From Doris montereyensis (taxonomy: Eukaryota > Mollusca > Gastropoda > Nudibranchia > Dorididae): 64,000 nt of DNA. This document shows, piece after piece, positions 21,201-33,952 of the stretch. Each line of letters begins with the position of its first letter. The stretch's first letter is position 1. The notes under the pieces were generated by a model. That model did not search any database and was not told where the DNA came from. It was given only the letters and a program-made list of their open reading frames with translations. The translations under genes were made by a program, and so were the position numbers. The stretch lies in NCBI GenBank assembly GCA_037039925.1, contig JAXRKP010000832.1, forward strand, positions 1 to 64,000, read 5' to 3'.

Positions 21201-23100
21201 CCAGGATGATTTTCTCCGCATTAAGGTGACGATGATGAAAAACATTATGTGTAAGATAATGAAAACGTGTTATGTAAGATGATATTATGTGACAAGATTT
21301 GTTATTATGTACAATGCTGACAGCATGTTTTATCTAATATTGTGACAGAATGTCTTATGAAGATTGTGACAAACTGTGTCTTTTGTATAATAGGGACAAA
21401 ATGTCTTGTTCAAGGCTTCGGCAAAATGACGTATTTCAAATAAGCAACAAAATGCCCTTTGTAAGTAAAAATGTGGCAAAACATCTTACGTAGAATATTG
21501 ATAAAACCTTTTATGCATGTTTCTATTAACATAATGTCTCACTGCATGTGAAAACTTGTACCCCTCATATTTTGTTTCCTTAATCAATTCATTGATCCGA
21601 TTTTTGAAGGTTATACATATATACATTGTTCTTTATGTTTTTGATGCTAGAGTTCTTTTCAAAAGCTGTAGTTACAATGGAAATTATTAAGCAGTTGCTC
21701 ATATATGAGAATTTTATTCAACAAAAATGATTTTGGTTTTTCTTAACTGTACATTTTCTTTTCTTGTCATTCGTCATGAATACATATTTATGATTATTGT
21801 GTTTATCGTATGAGCCAGTTCACTGTAAAACAAGTTGGCATATCGTCAGCTGTATAACGTAAATGCCTAAGTCAGACCTAGGCATGTTTTAGATAATGCC
21901 ACATAGAGGCATCTCTAAGTGTTTTCCTTCTAGCCTAAAAATATCTAAGAAATCAACCAACCTAAAGTCTCAAATTAAAGTCAAATTCAAATCCTTTGTA
22001 GTCAAGATCTTTGAAAACAAAAGTTTTAGGAAATTTTTCTTGATTTTCTCTAAACATCTAAATGCGACAAAGGCATTAATGTTACACAACTGACGATATT
22101 ATTTTTTACCTGTTTGTCCTGGGGTTTGCTTGGATGGGTGGGAGGCAGCGTGATGGATTTCTTCTTCATTTATTCTTCCTTTTTTTCTCTTTGTTTATTA
22201 ATTACTTAGTTGTTTGTTGTTTTGGGAGGGTTTTTTGGAGGGAGATGGTGAGGAGTATTTGCTTGCTCACCAATGGAAGGCCCAAACCTACAATTAAAAA
22301 GAAATAAATTTCAATTTCCATCTTGGTCATGTTAAAAAATGTTATCCTTATTGTTAATTTTTTTTAGGGGATGTATACATGCATAAAAATCGATTATAGA
22401 TATATAAAGGCAAATCTGTGTCATCCATTGCATCGATAATAGGAATCAATGAACAGGAGAACATAACCAGGTTCATTGCTAGTGAATAATTGTACGTTTC
22501 CTGGCTATTGGTGGAAAGTTGTCTGCTCCTGGAAGCTTCTTTTTTTTTTTTCAATTTATGAAGGGGATTTTTGTGTTGGGTTGCCTTTGGGGTTTGTTTG
22601 TTTTTTTGTTTTGTTGTTGTTTTGGGGTTTGTTTGGGGTTTTTTTTGGGGGAGGGGGTGTTCATGAGCTCTGCATTTGTTATTTTTTATTCAAAGTTGTA
22701 AAAGCGCTGAATGAGAATCTGGCTAAAGGAAGAGCAAAACTATTTCTCTTTGATGGTAGTATGCTGAACACAGCAGGCATTTGATGGTTTGCTGTTCTCA
22801 GCTGGTTTTCTGTTCTCTGTATAGGATATTGAGATTTGATGTGGATTGTTGTGGCTGAGGTGGAAGGTTAATCATGAGTCTGAACTTGTTCGGGTGTACA
22901 GGCTATGAGAATAAAAGTTACACATCATTAATTATTACATATTTGTATCGTATTCATCAGGTTCACAGAGTATAGTGAGCTTAACAGAGTATAACTCAAG
23001 GAGAGCTACTTCAACATGATGAAGAATAACCTCGTATGTTCTAGTTATCAGATTTCTTGTTCAAAAAAGTCAAAATTTGCCATGTCTGTCTTCAAAATAT
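18291..23100. other. Gene-free AT-rich intergenic stretch
   Basis: No exon-like ORF is visible. It is AT-rich, with G runs in T-rich DNA near 20252, 20331 and 22640 (reading as Gly/Phe ORFs). I see no recognisable transposon domains. Confidence 0.5.
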
Positions 23101-23107
23101 ATATACC

Positions 23108-23342
23108 AGCTTGAATGTATGTTCTCAATTGAAAACCCACTGAGTTTCTATAAGCTTGAATGTATGTTCTCAATTGAAAACCCACTGAGTTTCTATAAGC
23201 TTGAATGTATGTTCTCAATTGAAAACCCACTGAGTTTTTAAGCTTGAATGTATGTTCTCAATTGAAAACCCACTGAGTTTCTATGTTGAATTATGTTCTC
23301 AATTGAAAACCCACTATAAGCTTGAATGTATGTTTTAATTGA
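23108..23342. repeat. 45 bp minisatellite, about 6 copies
   Basis: The unit starts AGCTTGAATGTATGTTCTCA and continues with 'attgaaaacccactgagtttctata'. Copies start at 23108, 23153, 23198 and 23240, then degenerate. Forty-five bases is 15 codons, so the - strand frame stays open as a repeated SVGFQLRTYIQAYRN; this is a consequence of period, not evidence of a gene. Confidence 0.95.
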
Positions 23343-23524
23343 TATATTTATATTTTCATGAAGTTTGCCTTATCAATATTGAAAACTGCAGTGTTGGCTC
23401 TTTCAAGTTTTATCTATCAGATCCTTGTAAGATTCACCAATGACTTACAGTTACAGAGGCAGGGCTATTTTCAGTCAATTATAATTTATTTGAAGCAGAA
23501 TGGATCGAAACGTGTAAAGACTAG

Positions 23525-23525
23525 G

Positions 23526-23569
<44 letters not shown>
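23525..23569. repeat. (ATT)n microsatellite
   Basis: About fifteen ATT units. Confidence 0.95.
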
Positions 23570-24371
23570 TACCATTATTGTTGTTTTAATTATTATTTGA
23601 AAAACTTAATGAGAGCATGATATATATATATATAATTTTCTTATTGTGTTTTGTGCACATGAGCAAATGCAAGCGGAGAATTAGTCTCAAAGTTCCCTTG
23701 ACTGCAGCATTATGCTCAAAATGACCACAGACTATTGAGAGCTAAACATTCTGTTTAAAACAGTAGGAACAAAACTTTCAGGCAGTCTCACAGTTAAGGA
23801 TCATCATCGAGATTGAATTGACGTACATTATAATTTGTCTGTTACATCGAGATTAACTCTCCTAAGAGGAGAAACGAGAGAAAGATAACACCATGCAAAG
23901 TTGTCTTCCAAAACATTTCAAGCATTCAAACGTCATGTGCCCATTTGTCAACTTCTTACAAGTGTCGTTGTCCACAACTTTTCCCCCCTACAAATGATTC
24001 GATTAATGTATATTTGGAGATTGATTTTTTTTTTTCTATCGAATAATTTGCTTTTTAGTTGAATTATTTTTATTACTTTTGGCTGTGGTGTTTTAAAACA
24101 TCTGCCTATGTTTTGCCTTATTTACATTGTTCAGCATTGGATACAAGTCCTTATGTGCTATGCATTCAAAACAACCAAAAAAAGCAACAACTTTTTTATT
24201 TATGACACGGATAAGATGTGTCCAATGTTATACTTTTATACTTTTAAAAAACGAGCATAGTTTAGACAACTTTGAAGCGAAGATTAAGGGGAGGTAATAT
24301 TTTAAATAGACACCTTTTTTTTTTGTCACCGCTGAAACATTTTCTTATGTTATGTAAGACAATAAATAAAG

Positions 24372-24492
24372 CATTGGCTTATCTATAGGTTTTTTCCAAT
24401 CATTTCCAATTCTCTTTTATGTAAAATGAAGAAGCAGTAGCTTATCTATAGGTTTTTCCAAACATTTCAAATTCTCTTTTATGTAAAATGAA
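24372..24492. repeat. Tandem duplication, about 60 bp unit
   Basis: Two copies contain 'gcttatctataggttttt', then 'tttcaaattctcttttatg' and 'taaaatgaa'. Confidence 0.85.
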
Positions 24493-24544
24493 TTTTTCCC
24501 AACTCATTTTTGGCTGGATTTCTTTTTCCGTTTTTCTTCTCTCT

Positions 24545-24716
24545 CAATGTGGACAATCCATTTCCTCCTTTCCCTGCCCTTTCGCCTCAGTGTGAACAAT
24601 CCATTTCCTCCTTTCCCTGCCCTTTCACCTCAATGTGGACAATCCATTTCCTCCTTTCCCTGTCCTTTCACTTCAATGTGGACAATCCATTTCCTCCTTT
24701 CCCTGTCCTTTCACCT
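24545..24716. repeat. 43 bp minisatellite, 4 copies
   Basis: Units start at 24545, 24588, 24631 and 24674 with CAATGTGGACAATCC, followed by 'atttcctcctttccctgccctttcacct'. Exact 43 base period. Confidence 0.95.
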
Positions 24717-24824
24717 ACAGGGGGGGGGGGTGATTGATAAATGTTTCGGTCTAACCTTTGAGCTAACAACGGTTTTTGATACGAAAGATGACGAGAAGAA
24801 CTTTTTTGTCCATTACAACAGTTG

Positions 24825-25070
24825 AACACTTTCCCTGAGTTTTTTTCGAGTAATATCTAACCCCCCCCATGGTCCAGGTAGGTGGATCAACACCTAGTTC
24901 CATGGGAGACGGATAATTAAAAAGAAGGTACCATGTGCAGATCACAACACTCTGTGCATGTTAAAGATCCCCTAGGCTGATTATAGGGCAGTCCAGGCAA
25001 AAATAAAAAATCCTGCCAAAAAACCTTGAGATCACCTCAGTTGTGGATGTGGGTAAATCAATGAAATAGA
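24825..25070 (+). mobile_element. SINE family 2, 5' truncated
   Basis: The body reads 'ccctgagtttttttcgag', 'catggtccaggtaggtgg', 'gggagacggataatta', 'cacaacactctgtgcatg', 'gttaaagatcccc' and the 3' end 'cagttgtggatgtgggtaaa'. The tRNA head is absent. Confidence 0.85.
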
Positions 25071-25378
25071 AAAATCCATTCCTCTTGTGCTGGTTTTAAT
25101 TATTTAACAATGTTTTGACCGTGAAAATACTGTGTTGTCAGGGCTCTTAGCATACTTGTGTAAGAAAGGGGGTTTTTTTTTTTTTAATGGGGGGGGGGGG
25201 GGGGGGGGTCCACCTCAAACAAGGGTCTCCTTTTTCATCTCTCTTTTTTTTGTCTTGTGTACCTTCTCCCCCCCCCCCTGTCTTTACATAAAAAAAATCA
25301 ACTCTGTTCTTTTCTTATGTTTACATAGAAAAGATATCTGTATTATTGTGTATCCCTATGTATGAGAGAAATGTGATT

Positions 25379-25757
25379 AGTCTTTTAACCCAAACATGCA
25401 GTGAGAGTTTCCCTGTTTACAAATAGTCTTTTAACCCAAACATGCAGTGGGAGTTTCCCTGTTTACAAATAATTTTTAACCCAAACATGCAATGGGAGTT
25501 TCCCTGTTTACAAATAGTCTTTTAACCCAAACATGCAGTGGGAGTTTCCCTGTTTACAAATAGTCTTTTAACCCAAACATGCAGTGAGAGTTTCCCTATT
25601 TACAAATAGTCTTTTAACCCAAACATGCAGTGAGAGTTTCCCTATTTACAAATAGTCTTTTGACCTAAACATGCATTATAAGTTTCCCTGTTTACAAATA
25701 GTCTTTTGACCTAAAACATGCAGTTTCCCTGTTTACAAATAGTCTTTTAACCCAAAT
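25379..25757. repeat. 46 bp minisatellite, about 8 copies
   Basis: The unit begins AGTCTTTTAACCCAAACATG and continues 'cagtgagagtttccctgtttacaaat'. Starts at 25379, 25425 and 25471 show the 46 base period. The last two copies are shortened. Confidence 0.95.
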
Positions 25758-26271
25758 TTGCCCATTGGAACATAATCCCATCCATCGCATGTGTGCAAAG
25801 TGTTAAGACTTAAAACGATTTTCAAGAGAATTATTCAGTTTTTTGTTTCTCCTTTAAAATTAGTGTTTTTTGACTCGGCCGGCTTGTGCCCAACACCATC
25901 GATATATAGTACAATAATATTTGAAAACTTGTTTGTCTATTTGTTTTATGACCCAAAAACAGCCTTGCATGTTGGCAACTGGACTATCCATTTGTACAAA
26001 ATATAGCGACCAAGTTTCCTTTCACGAGCATTAAGATTATCTTTAAATCTAATCCCTTATATATCAGGCTGTGATTCAATCTAAAGTTTAACCAAATATT
26101 TCACATCTATCTAAATTTAATTCTAGTCATATATACACACATTTACTACTGAAATTCCCCTCTTTACTTTTACGCTGTTCTTCTCACATGATGTTAAGCA
26201 TTGAGAACACGTAGGGATTGACCTCATTCTCTCCTGTGAAATTCTTTAACCTAAGAACAAAAAGATAAGGA

Positions 26272-26274
<3 letters not shown>

Positions 26275-26343
<69 letters not shown>
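26275..26343. repeat. (TA)n microsatellite
   Basis: About 33 TA units, self-complementary. Confidence 0.95.
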
Positions 26344-26346
<3 letters not shown>

Positions 26347-26556
26347 AAAATAATAAAATTCTGATGCGCTGATTTCCTGGAGGAACCTTTGTCAGCATAT
26401 TCATATTGTCTAAGATACTTAAACAATAACAGAAGGTTGAGTTACGCTGTACGTGTATGAGATTTTGATAAAGCGTCCTTTTGGCGTCTCTCCTCATACA
26501 ATCAAAAGTTTTGATCCACGTTATCTTGTATGAAAGTACTTGCGCCAAAATGTATC

Positions 26557-26750
26557 GATACAAATTTTAAGAAAATTAACTGGTTCCATAGAGCCAATGT
26601 TTGCATGTATAATACATGGTTGATACAAATTTTAAGATTGACTGATTTCATAGAGCCAATGCATGCATTCATATATGATTGAAGAATTGACACAAATTTT
26701 AAGATTGACTGATTTCATAGAGCCAAATGTATGCATATATAGTTGGTAAA
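26557..26750. repeat. Tandem repeat, 3 copies of about 65 bp
   Basis: Each copy contains 'ga.acaaattttaaga', 'ttcatagagccaatg' and a variable AT-rich tail. Starts are near 26559, 26621 and 26689. Confidence 0.85.
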
Positions 26751-29106
26751 ACTATCTGAGCATGTGTGTCCGCACGATATAATTTTTCAGGAGAAGCAAA
26801 ATATGTAATTAATCATCAAATTGGGCTGCAAGCACTATGTAAGGCCTTATGGATTTAACAGCTTCTTCAGTCCTTAGACTGTAGTGAATTATATGGGAGG
26901 GGGGATAATCGCATGGGCACAAAATGGACGTATACATTTTTCTAGTTGAACTTTTAAAGATTTTAACCAGCGAGTCCACTCCTTTACTTACAAGATTTTA
27001 GTTTCGAAACAGGAAGGAAAGCGCATATCTTCGTTTAGATTATGTGCGTAAAAGAGCATTTCTATTGGTTCAAGGCCTGTACATTTATAAAGACATGAAA
27101 CTGAAAGAAGCATTTGAAGGACAAAGCCCATGTATCGTGGACTTAAGCCTGTAGACAGTTTCACCAACGGTAGATGATTGACACTAATGAAAACAAATGT
27201 GTCTTATGATCCTTTTCATTCTCCTTGATGGCCCCAGACATTAGACTTATTTAATGTTTTCAAAATTCATTGCAGTATTATTTGTGCTATTCCAGCATGA
27301 AAACCTTGACTAAAACACTGTAGTGTAAGGCTAAAGGAAATTTGTCTCATTGTTTTAAAGATGTGTTCTTTTTGTAATTTCTTCATTAAAGAGACGAGGA
27401 TATTGAATGGGGGTTCTTTTTCTTAAGAAAAACATATTACATGTATTCTCTTTGAAGTAGGTATTGCAATTTGCAGAAACTGCTTTAACTTTAAGAAATA
27501 CAGTGGAAATTGGAAATTTTGTATATGTATAGTATAAGAAGAAAAGAAACATTGAAAATAAGTTTATTCAATCCCATATCAGGACGATTGTATTTGTTAG
27601 TTAGGGCAGCTGATAACTGTTTGAAATTCAATTGAAAAGAAAAAACCCAAACATTTTCAGCCGATGGAACCATTTAGCTTAAATTATAGTGCATGTCTTG
27701 AGGCCTAGTACGATGTGTACTTTCACTTTTATGTCATTTTTTCTTATCTCAAATTAATTGTTAACATCACTACGTATCATCATCTGCATTGATTTCTTTG
27801 CCATAAGTTTTACTTAACCTCTCTCTCTCTATGGAAGTTTCTTACTCTTTTTTTCCTTTCTTTTTTAACTATATTACAATGATATGATCGTACATTTAAT
27901 TTTATGATATCATCATAAACCCTGTGGATTCATGTATTGCGTGTCTGTCACTCTTGACTGTCTGTGTCTGACCCTTCCATGTTCTTTGGGGCAGCTTCTG
28001 ATTTTGTTCTTTTTTTTTTTTTTTTTTTTTTTTTTGTAAAGGAAAACTATCTCCCAGTTTCATGTACGATTACACAATGTCCTAAAATTTTGATTCTGAG
28101 AGTATTGAGACAAGAAATGACCAACTTGACCAATGCTTTGTGTGGTGACTGTTTTGTTTTTTTGTTTTGTATGGTAATTTTGGTTGGCAAGGTGGCGGAG
28201 ATGTTTCGCTTTTAAAATCTTTATAATGTCTTCTGGTCTCCTGAATTTCATGGCTGCTTGTGGTTATATTTATACTATATATTAACTATAACTATATTAT
28301 GATGGCACAGATGTCCTTGTGTCTCTCCTGTAAGGAACGGGGGGTTTTTTTGTACTTGGGGTTTTGTTGGTGTACATTATTTGCAATGCATCATGTGTAT
28401 GTTTTAATTTTAATGTGGCTATACTACAATGGCACGAGATCAAACAATCAATTTATTTATTAGAAATTGTATGTAATTTAGTGCTTTTATTTACCCAAAT
28501 CTGTATGCTTTTACATTACAATATGTCAGATTATGTATGACAAATTTGTGAGTGTTTGCGGTGAAAAAAAGATAATGTATTTGTATGTTACTGTTACCGT
28601 TTCTCCATATGTATTTGGTCTGCTGTTGGGGTCTGTTTTCTTTCTCTTATTTTAATGTTTATCTGTCACTCTTGTATAATGTATCTTTATGCTAGTGTAG
28701 TGCATGAACTCCAGTTTTGTTACTCCGAAATGTAGTCGTATGTTGAATTGTTTTGTCTTAGTTAGTTTTTACTCTTTCATGTATCAGTGTTTAGAAATGA
28801 GAAAAGTGAGATTCTCTCATGAAGTTGTTTTTTGTTTGGGGGTTTTTTCCTTTCTTGATCTCTTTTTATCACTACCTAACATACCATGCGTGATTGATGA
28901 CTGTCTGGATAGTGATAGTCTTGTTTACTTGTCACTTTCAACCTTAAACAAACAAGATAAGATATAATGGTAACAGTAACAGTAACACGTAACTTGTTTG
29001 GGGTTGGGTTGTTTTGTTTTTTTTACACCTGCAAGTCATTTTGTCTGGTGTGGTATATTTTCTATGATGTAACTAGTTACTTTGCTGGCAGTCATGAGAC
29101 TGAGAT
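26751..29106. other. Gene-free intergenic stretch
   Basis: No exon or repeat family was recognised apart from a poly-T run at 28010-28036. Confidence 0.5.
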
Positions 29107-29412
29107 AGACAAACAGTGAGGCAAGGGGCATGTCGAAAGTGAAGGAAGCGACTGACTAATATTTAAAGCCCCATAAGAACAAAGACGAGACAAAAACAAG
29201 GAATAGACAGTCTCTGCGATGACGACACTCATGGCCTCGCCGCCATGAAAAGAAAGCGTGCTGCCAACCGCGTGTCACGATTTCTTTTCATGGCGAGGTG
29301 ATGGGTGCCAACGCAGAGGTCACAGGTTCGATGCCCATGGCGGGAAGGATTTTTCTTCTTCTGTCTATTCCTTGTAAGGTATTTGTCTCGTCTTTGTTCT
29401 TATTGGGCTTTA
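29107..29412. mobile_element. Head-to-head inverted SINE dimer, copy 1
   Basis: The left arm 'aaagccccataagaacaaag' and right arm 'ctttgttcttattgggcttt' are near-perfect inverted copies, as are the inner 'gaatagacag' / 'ctgtctattc' and 'cgccatgaaaagaaa' / 'tttcttttcatggcg'. The right half reads as a tRNA-derived SINE with a B box (AGGTTCGATGCC). The same layout, including the left flank 'acaaacagtgaggcaag', recurs at 45.9 kb. Confidence 0.8.
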
Positions 29413-30344
29413 ACATTAGAGGCGTTGCAATCCAGTCCTCCATGACCTGACCAAAGATGAAAGTATCAGAACGGAACAGAGTTTCTAGAGCAATGAGTAG
29501 AACATGCAACTTGCAAGGTGTTTTTCATGTGACACCGTCTTATTTGATCTTTCCAATCGTTGCAATGTCCGAGGTGGGGCTCATAATCTTGTAATGTATT
29601 TTACTATTTTTACTGAATTCCCCGTTAAGCATAAACCAGTGTCCGTGAAGAACTACATTCATAGGAATAACACCATGTTTTGTTTGATGGCTTGTGTTGT
29701 ATGGAAACTCACAATAGATTAAAAGACTTAACACCTGCACTTACTATATACACACTCTATTGTGATTATAAGGTTTTAATAAATGCAATGATTTACAAAT
29801 GCTTAAAACCAATCACTCCCTTGTTTTGTTATGTTTGGTGAAAGAATGAGAATTGATTTTTGTAATAAAAGTAATTTTTAAAAACATTTTGTCTTGGCAG
29901 ATGAATGGATTTAGGAGTACATTTTTTAAATTTTTCGTACCATTTTCTTTTCATCAATGGGAAATGTTTTTGCATGTGGTCTCTTCTAGTTCTTTGCATT
30001 GATTTGCTCACTGATTTTAGATGCACTATCTCATCACTTTTACCGACACCTTTCTATTATTTTATTTATTCTCCTTCCCTCCCTCCTTTTTGCTCCCTTC
30101 CTTCACCTGTTCCTTTATTATTTTCCTTCAATGATTTTATTTTATGTCATTGATTTTTACATTGATGAAGATGAAATAAATGGCTCATATAATCCATTTA
30201 TTTAGAAGCCAATATTGAGCATTGACTTTTAGTGACTCTCCCTCCTCCCCATCATATTAAATGCTGTTCATGTTTGGAGATACTCATAATACTCATATGA
30301 TAAGCTCATCAAACTGACAAGTTTTGGTGTTGGATGTCATTTGT

Positions 30345-31202
30345 GTCGTAATCAATTCTAGCAACCTACTTTTGTGGAGTAATCAATTCTAGCACCCTAC
30401 TTTTGTAGCGTAATCAATTCTAGCACCCTACTTTTGTGGTGTAATCAATTCTAGTTCTAGCACCCTACTTTTGTGGTGTAATTCAAGTTCTAGTAATCAA
30501 TTCAGTTCTAGCACCCTACTTTTGTGGTGTAATTAATTCTAGCACCCTACTTTTGTGAGTAATAATTCTAGCACCCTACTTTTGTAGTAATCACTTCTAG
30601 CACCCTACTTTTGTGGTGTAATCAATTCTAGCACCCTACTTTTGTGGTGTAATCAAGTCTAGCACCCTACTTTTGTGGTGTAATTAATTCTAGCACCCTA
30701 CTTTTGTGGTGTAATCAATTTAGTTCTAGCACCCTACTTTTGTGGTGTAATCAATTCTAGCACCCTACTTTTGTGGCGTAATCAATTCTAGCACCCTACT
30801 TTTGTGGCGTAATCAATTCTAGCACCCTACTTTTGTGGTAATAATCAATTCTAGCACCCTACTTTTGTGGCGTAATCAATTCTAGCACCCTACTTTTGTG
30901 GAGTAATCAATTCTAGCACCCTACTTTTTCGTAATCATTCTAGCACCCTACTTTTGTGGTGTAATCAATTCTAGCACCCTACTTTTGTGGTGTAATCAAT
31001 TCTAGCACCCTACTTTTGTGGTGTAATTAATTCTAGCACCCTACTTTTGTGGTGTAATTAATTCTAGCACCCTACTTTTGTGGTGTAATCAATTATAGTT
31101 CTAGCACCCTACTTTTGTGGTGTAATCAATTCTAGCACCCTACTTTTGTGGCATAATCAATTCTAGCACCCTACTTTTGTGGCGTAATCAATTCTAGCAC
31201 CC
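30345..31202. repeat. 31 bp minisatellite, about 27 copies
   Basis: The unit is GTAATCAATTCTAGCACCCT followed by 'acttttgtggt'. There are about 27 copies, some with 5-10 base insertions such as an extra 'agttct'. The invariant core is 'agcaccctacttttgt'. It lies between the 3' ends of the two convergent genes. Confidence 0.95.
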
Positions 31203-31263
31203 CAGCTTTCCAAACTTTCACTATATTCATAACGGTGTTTGAAAAAGATAACATCCACGCCAC

Positions 31264-31463
31264 ATTTGATTTGATTTGATTTGATTGAATTTACCCACAT
31301 CCACAACCAAGGTGATCTCGGGGTTTTTGGTAGGATTTTTAATTTTGACCGGAACTGCCCTGTAAAATCTCAAGGGATCTTTAACGTGCAGAGTGTTGGC
31401 AGGGCTTGAACCCATGACCTTTGGATTGAGAGGCTGACACCTTGCCTCTAGACTACTGAGTGT
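31264..31463 (-). mobile_element. SINE family 2, inverted
   Basis: It begins with a (TTTGA)n tail, then 'tttacccacatccacaacc', 'aaggtgatctcggggttttt' and 'ggcagggcttgaacccatgac' (a reverse B box), and ends with the head 'cctctagactactgagt'. The middle section is deleted relative to 54.3 kb. Confidence 0.85.
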
Positions 31464-32209
31464 CCTCCACGCCATAAGTACATTTGATTAACAAATAATA
31501 TACAATACATGAATAATACAATTACAATATAATAATTAGTTTAAATCAACTCTTGACAAAAATTAATAGGTAACAAAAATTTGATAATTTATTTCTCTCT
31601 TCAAATAAAACGTACAGACATGTCAACAACAAAACAAAAACACTCTCTTTCAGATCCTTTAGAATATTTAATGGAACATCATTGTGAATGCATAATTTTA
31701 TCAATGTCAAGCTATAGATTCAATCTTTAGAAGCTGTGTGACTAAAAACACATATTTGCTATTCAAAAAAATACTTTCAGTGCATGAGAACAAAAAAAAC
31801 ACATTTAGTTAGTCCTGAATGAAATTTATCAACAGCAATGTTAAAAGCCCCTCCCCCTTGCTGCTTTCACAAAACATTTTTTTGTTTTCATTTTCAACTC
31901 AAACTCAAAACAGTTTTTTTCCATTTTCACCACTGCTACTGATGATATGCAGTTTCACCTATTACAACATTTATGAACTCAGTCAATTACCGACATTTTG
32001 CTATAATAATTCTGTAGGCCATACATGTACTACTAAACTAATAATAAATATAATGAATTTCAAATCAATCAAACCTTATCCCTGGGATCACCGCCACAAA
32101 CTTTCAAAAATCAATACATGTACATGTCAGCAGTACCAGTGACTACCACTAACAGGTTGCTAGCTAGGTAAGCACTTGAACACACTAATCAATGACAATA
32201 TCTCTATCT

Positions 32210-32402
<193 letters not shown>

Positions 32403-32491
32403 TCTTCTTTGTGACTACATTAAAGGATTCAAAACAAAACAATAAATATTAAGTAAAAAAACAAAAAACAAAACAACTTTGAACCTATTTT

Positions 32492-32536
32492 TCAAGGGTG
32501 CACTCTATAAAAATTATTTATTATTATTATTATTAA

Positions 32537-32568
<32 letters not shown>

Positions 32569-32655
32569 TGTCATATAACATACTACTCATACTACAGGCA
32601 TCAAAGCTCCTCCTCTCCTCATTTTCTGTTGTTTCAGAGTTTTCTTCCGCATCAT
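32492..32655 (-). CDS. CRELD1: Candidate alternative CRELD last exon
   Basis: A strong acceptor (tttgttttgtttttctttcag) precedes an exon that joins exon 10 in the right phase, reading PED and then DAEENSETTENEERRSFDA. This acidic, non-membrane start resembles the acidic end of soluble CRELD2. The frame then runs through an ATT microsatellite as poly-Ile before stopping at 32492. A further splice may remove that part: GTAGTATG lies at the Ala-Cys codons. No KDEL-like ending is visible in frame. Confidence 0.5.
32515..32566. repeat. (ATT)n microsatellite
   Basis: About sixteen ATT units with one break, inside the candidate alternative CRELD exon. Confidence 0.95.
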
Positions 32656-33916
32656 CTGAAAGAAAAACAAAACAAGACAAACATTTTTTTTTAAAAGAAC
32701 TCATCTAGACCAGAGAACTTGCCATTGATTGATCAAAATTAAAACCAATTGCCACAAATCTGTTTGATGGAGGGACATTGAATGGAAAGGACAGTCATTT
32801 TAGTTTTCTACGTTGTGAAAAATGATATTTAAAAATGATGATAATCTTTGAAATAATCAAAATAATACGAGCATGGTTTTGTGGTTTTGGTAATGATGAG
32901 ATAACCATGTAACAGACTGAAAAAGTAACGAGGGGGGGGGGGGGAAGGGGGGGGAATAGGTAATAAAAAATTGCAGATTAATCTGAAGAAAAAATAAATG
33001 GGGACAAAAAATAAAGCCAACCTGAACCGAACCAGCGAAGGATTAAAAATTAAATGATGGAGCAAATATGTCCAAAAAGATATACATATATATATATTTA
33101 TACGCTCTTTCCAATCTTAAGACCAATAGACCCAGAGGTTTTCCTAGTATCTGTACCATTAAGTGGAACAAGGGACCTAGAATTGTCCCCCAGACATTTA
33201 CACCGGCCTCTTGCCTGCTCTCATTGCCAGCAGTAGCAGGCACACATTCGCCTTTGGGTGGAGTGACGAAATACGAGTTCTAAGTCTGGCCAAAGACCGC
33301 AATGTTGGACCTAATGAAACCAAGGTTCAAACCCATGGCCCAACAGTCACATGTTAAGATATTCTATGGCAAAACTATAACTATGATTATTTTGTTTTTC
33401 AATGCCACACAGGACATCCAATAAAAGACATGAAAACAAAACAGTACTAAAAAAAACCTCACAATGCCCATTAACAGTGGGAATGTCATTACAAAATGAA
33501 GAAATCACTAACTAACAAAAAATGCCTCATAAGCACATCATGAGTCATAAGATTTAACTCTGACCATTTTGGATAAAGGAACACAATGTATCTAAATTCA
33601 AATGACTGGCCACAAGGAAAAGAAAAAGTCAACTGAGACAGAGATGGACAAATTTAGCTTTGTTTTAAATTCACCACAGTCACTCCATAGGCAGTCAATT
33701 CAGGGTGAATATAGAGCAAATAGCAAGATTACAGACAGATGTAAAAGAAAATCAGTGGACCTTTCCAGCAATACCTCCCAAGAGCCTCTGGATGGATGTA
33801 AAGAATGAGGTAAAGAAGGGACTGGTGACTATTAGTATTAAGAAAGACATAACACAAGGAAGAGGAGAGCAAATACAAAAATGTCACATATAATAACGGC
33901 ATTTATTTCAGCAAGT

Positions 33917-33952
33917 GAGTGTGTGTGTGTGTGTGTGTTTGTTTGTGTGTGA
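33917..33952. repeat. (GT)n microsatellite
   Basis: About 16 GT units with a GTTT interruption. No gene was seen between 32.7 and 35.5 kb, the region between the two possible CRELD ends. Confidence 0.9.

Noticed and set aside
23048..23230. 15-residue repeat protein on the - strand
   Set aside because: The 45 bp period keeps the frame open automatically; later copies lose the period.
30345..31202. CRISPR-like array
   Set aside because: The unit is almost the whole period, there are no unique spacers, and the setting is an animal genome with introns.
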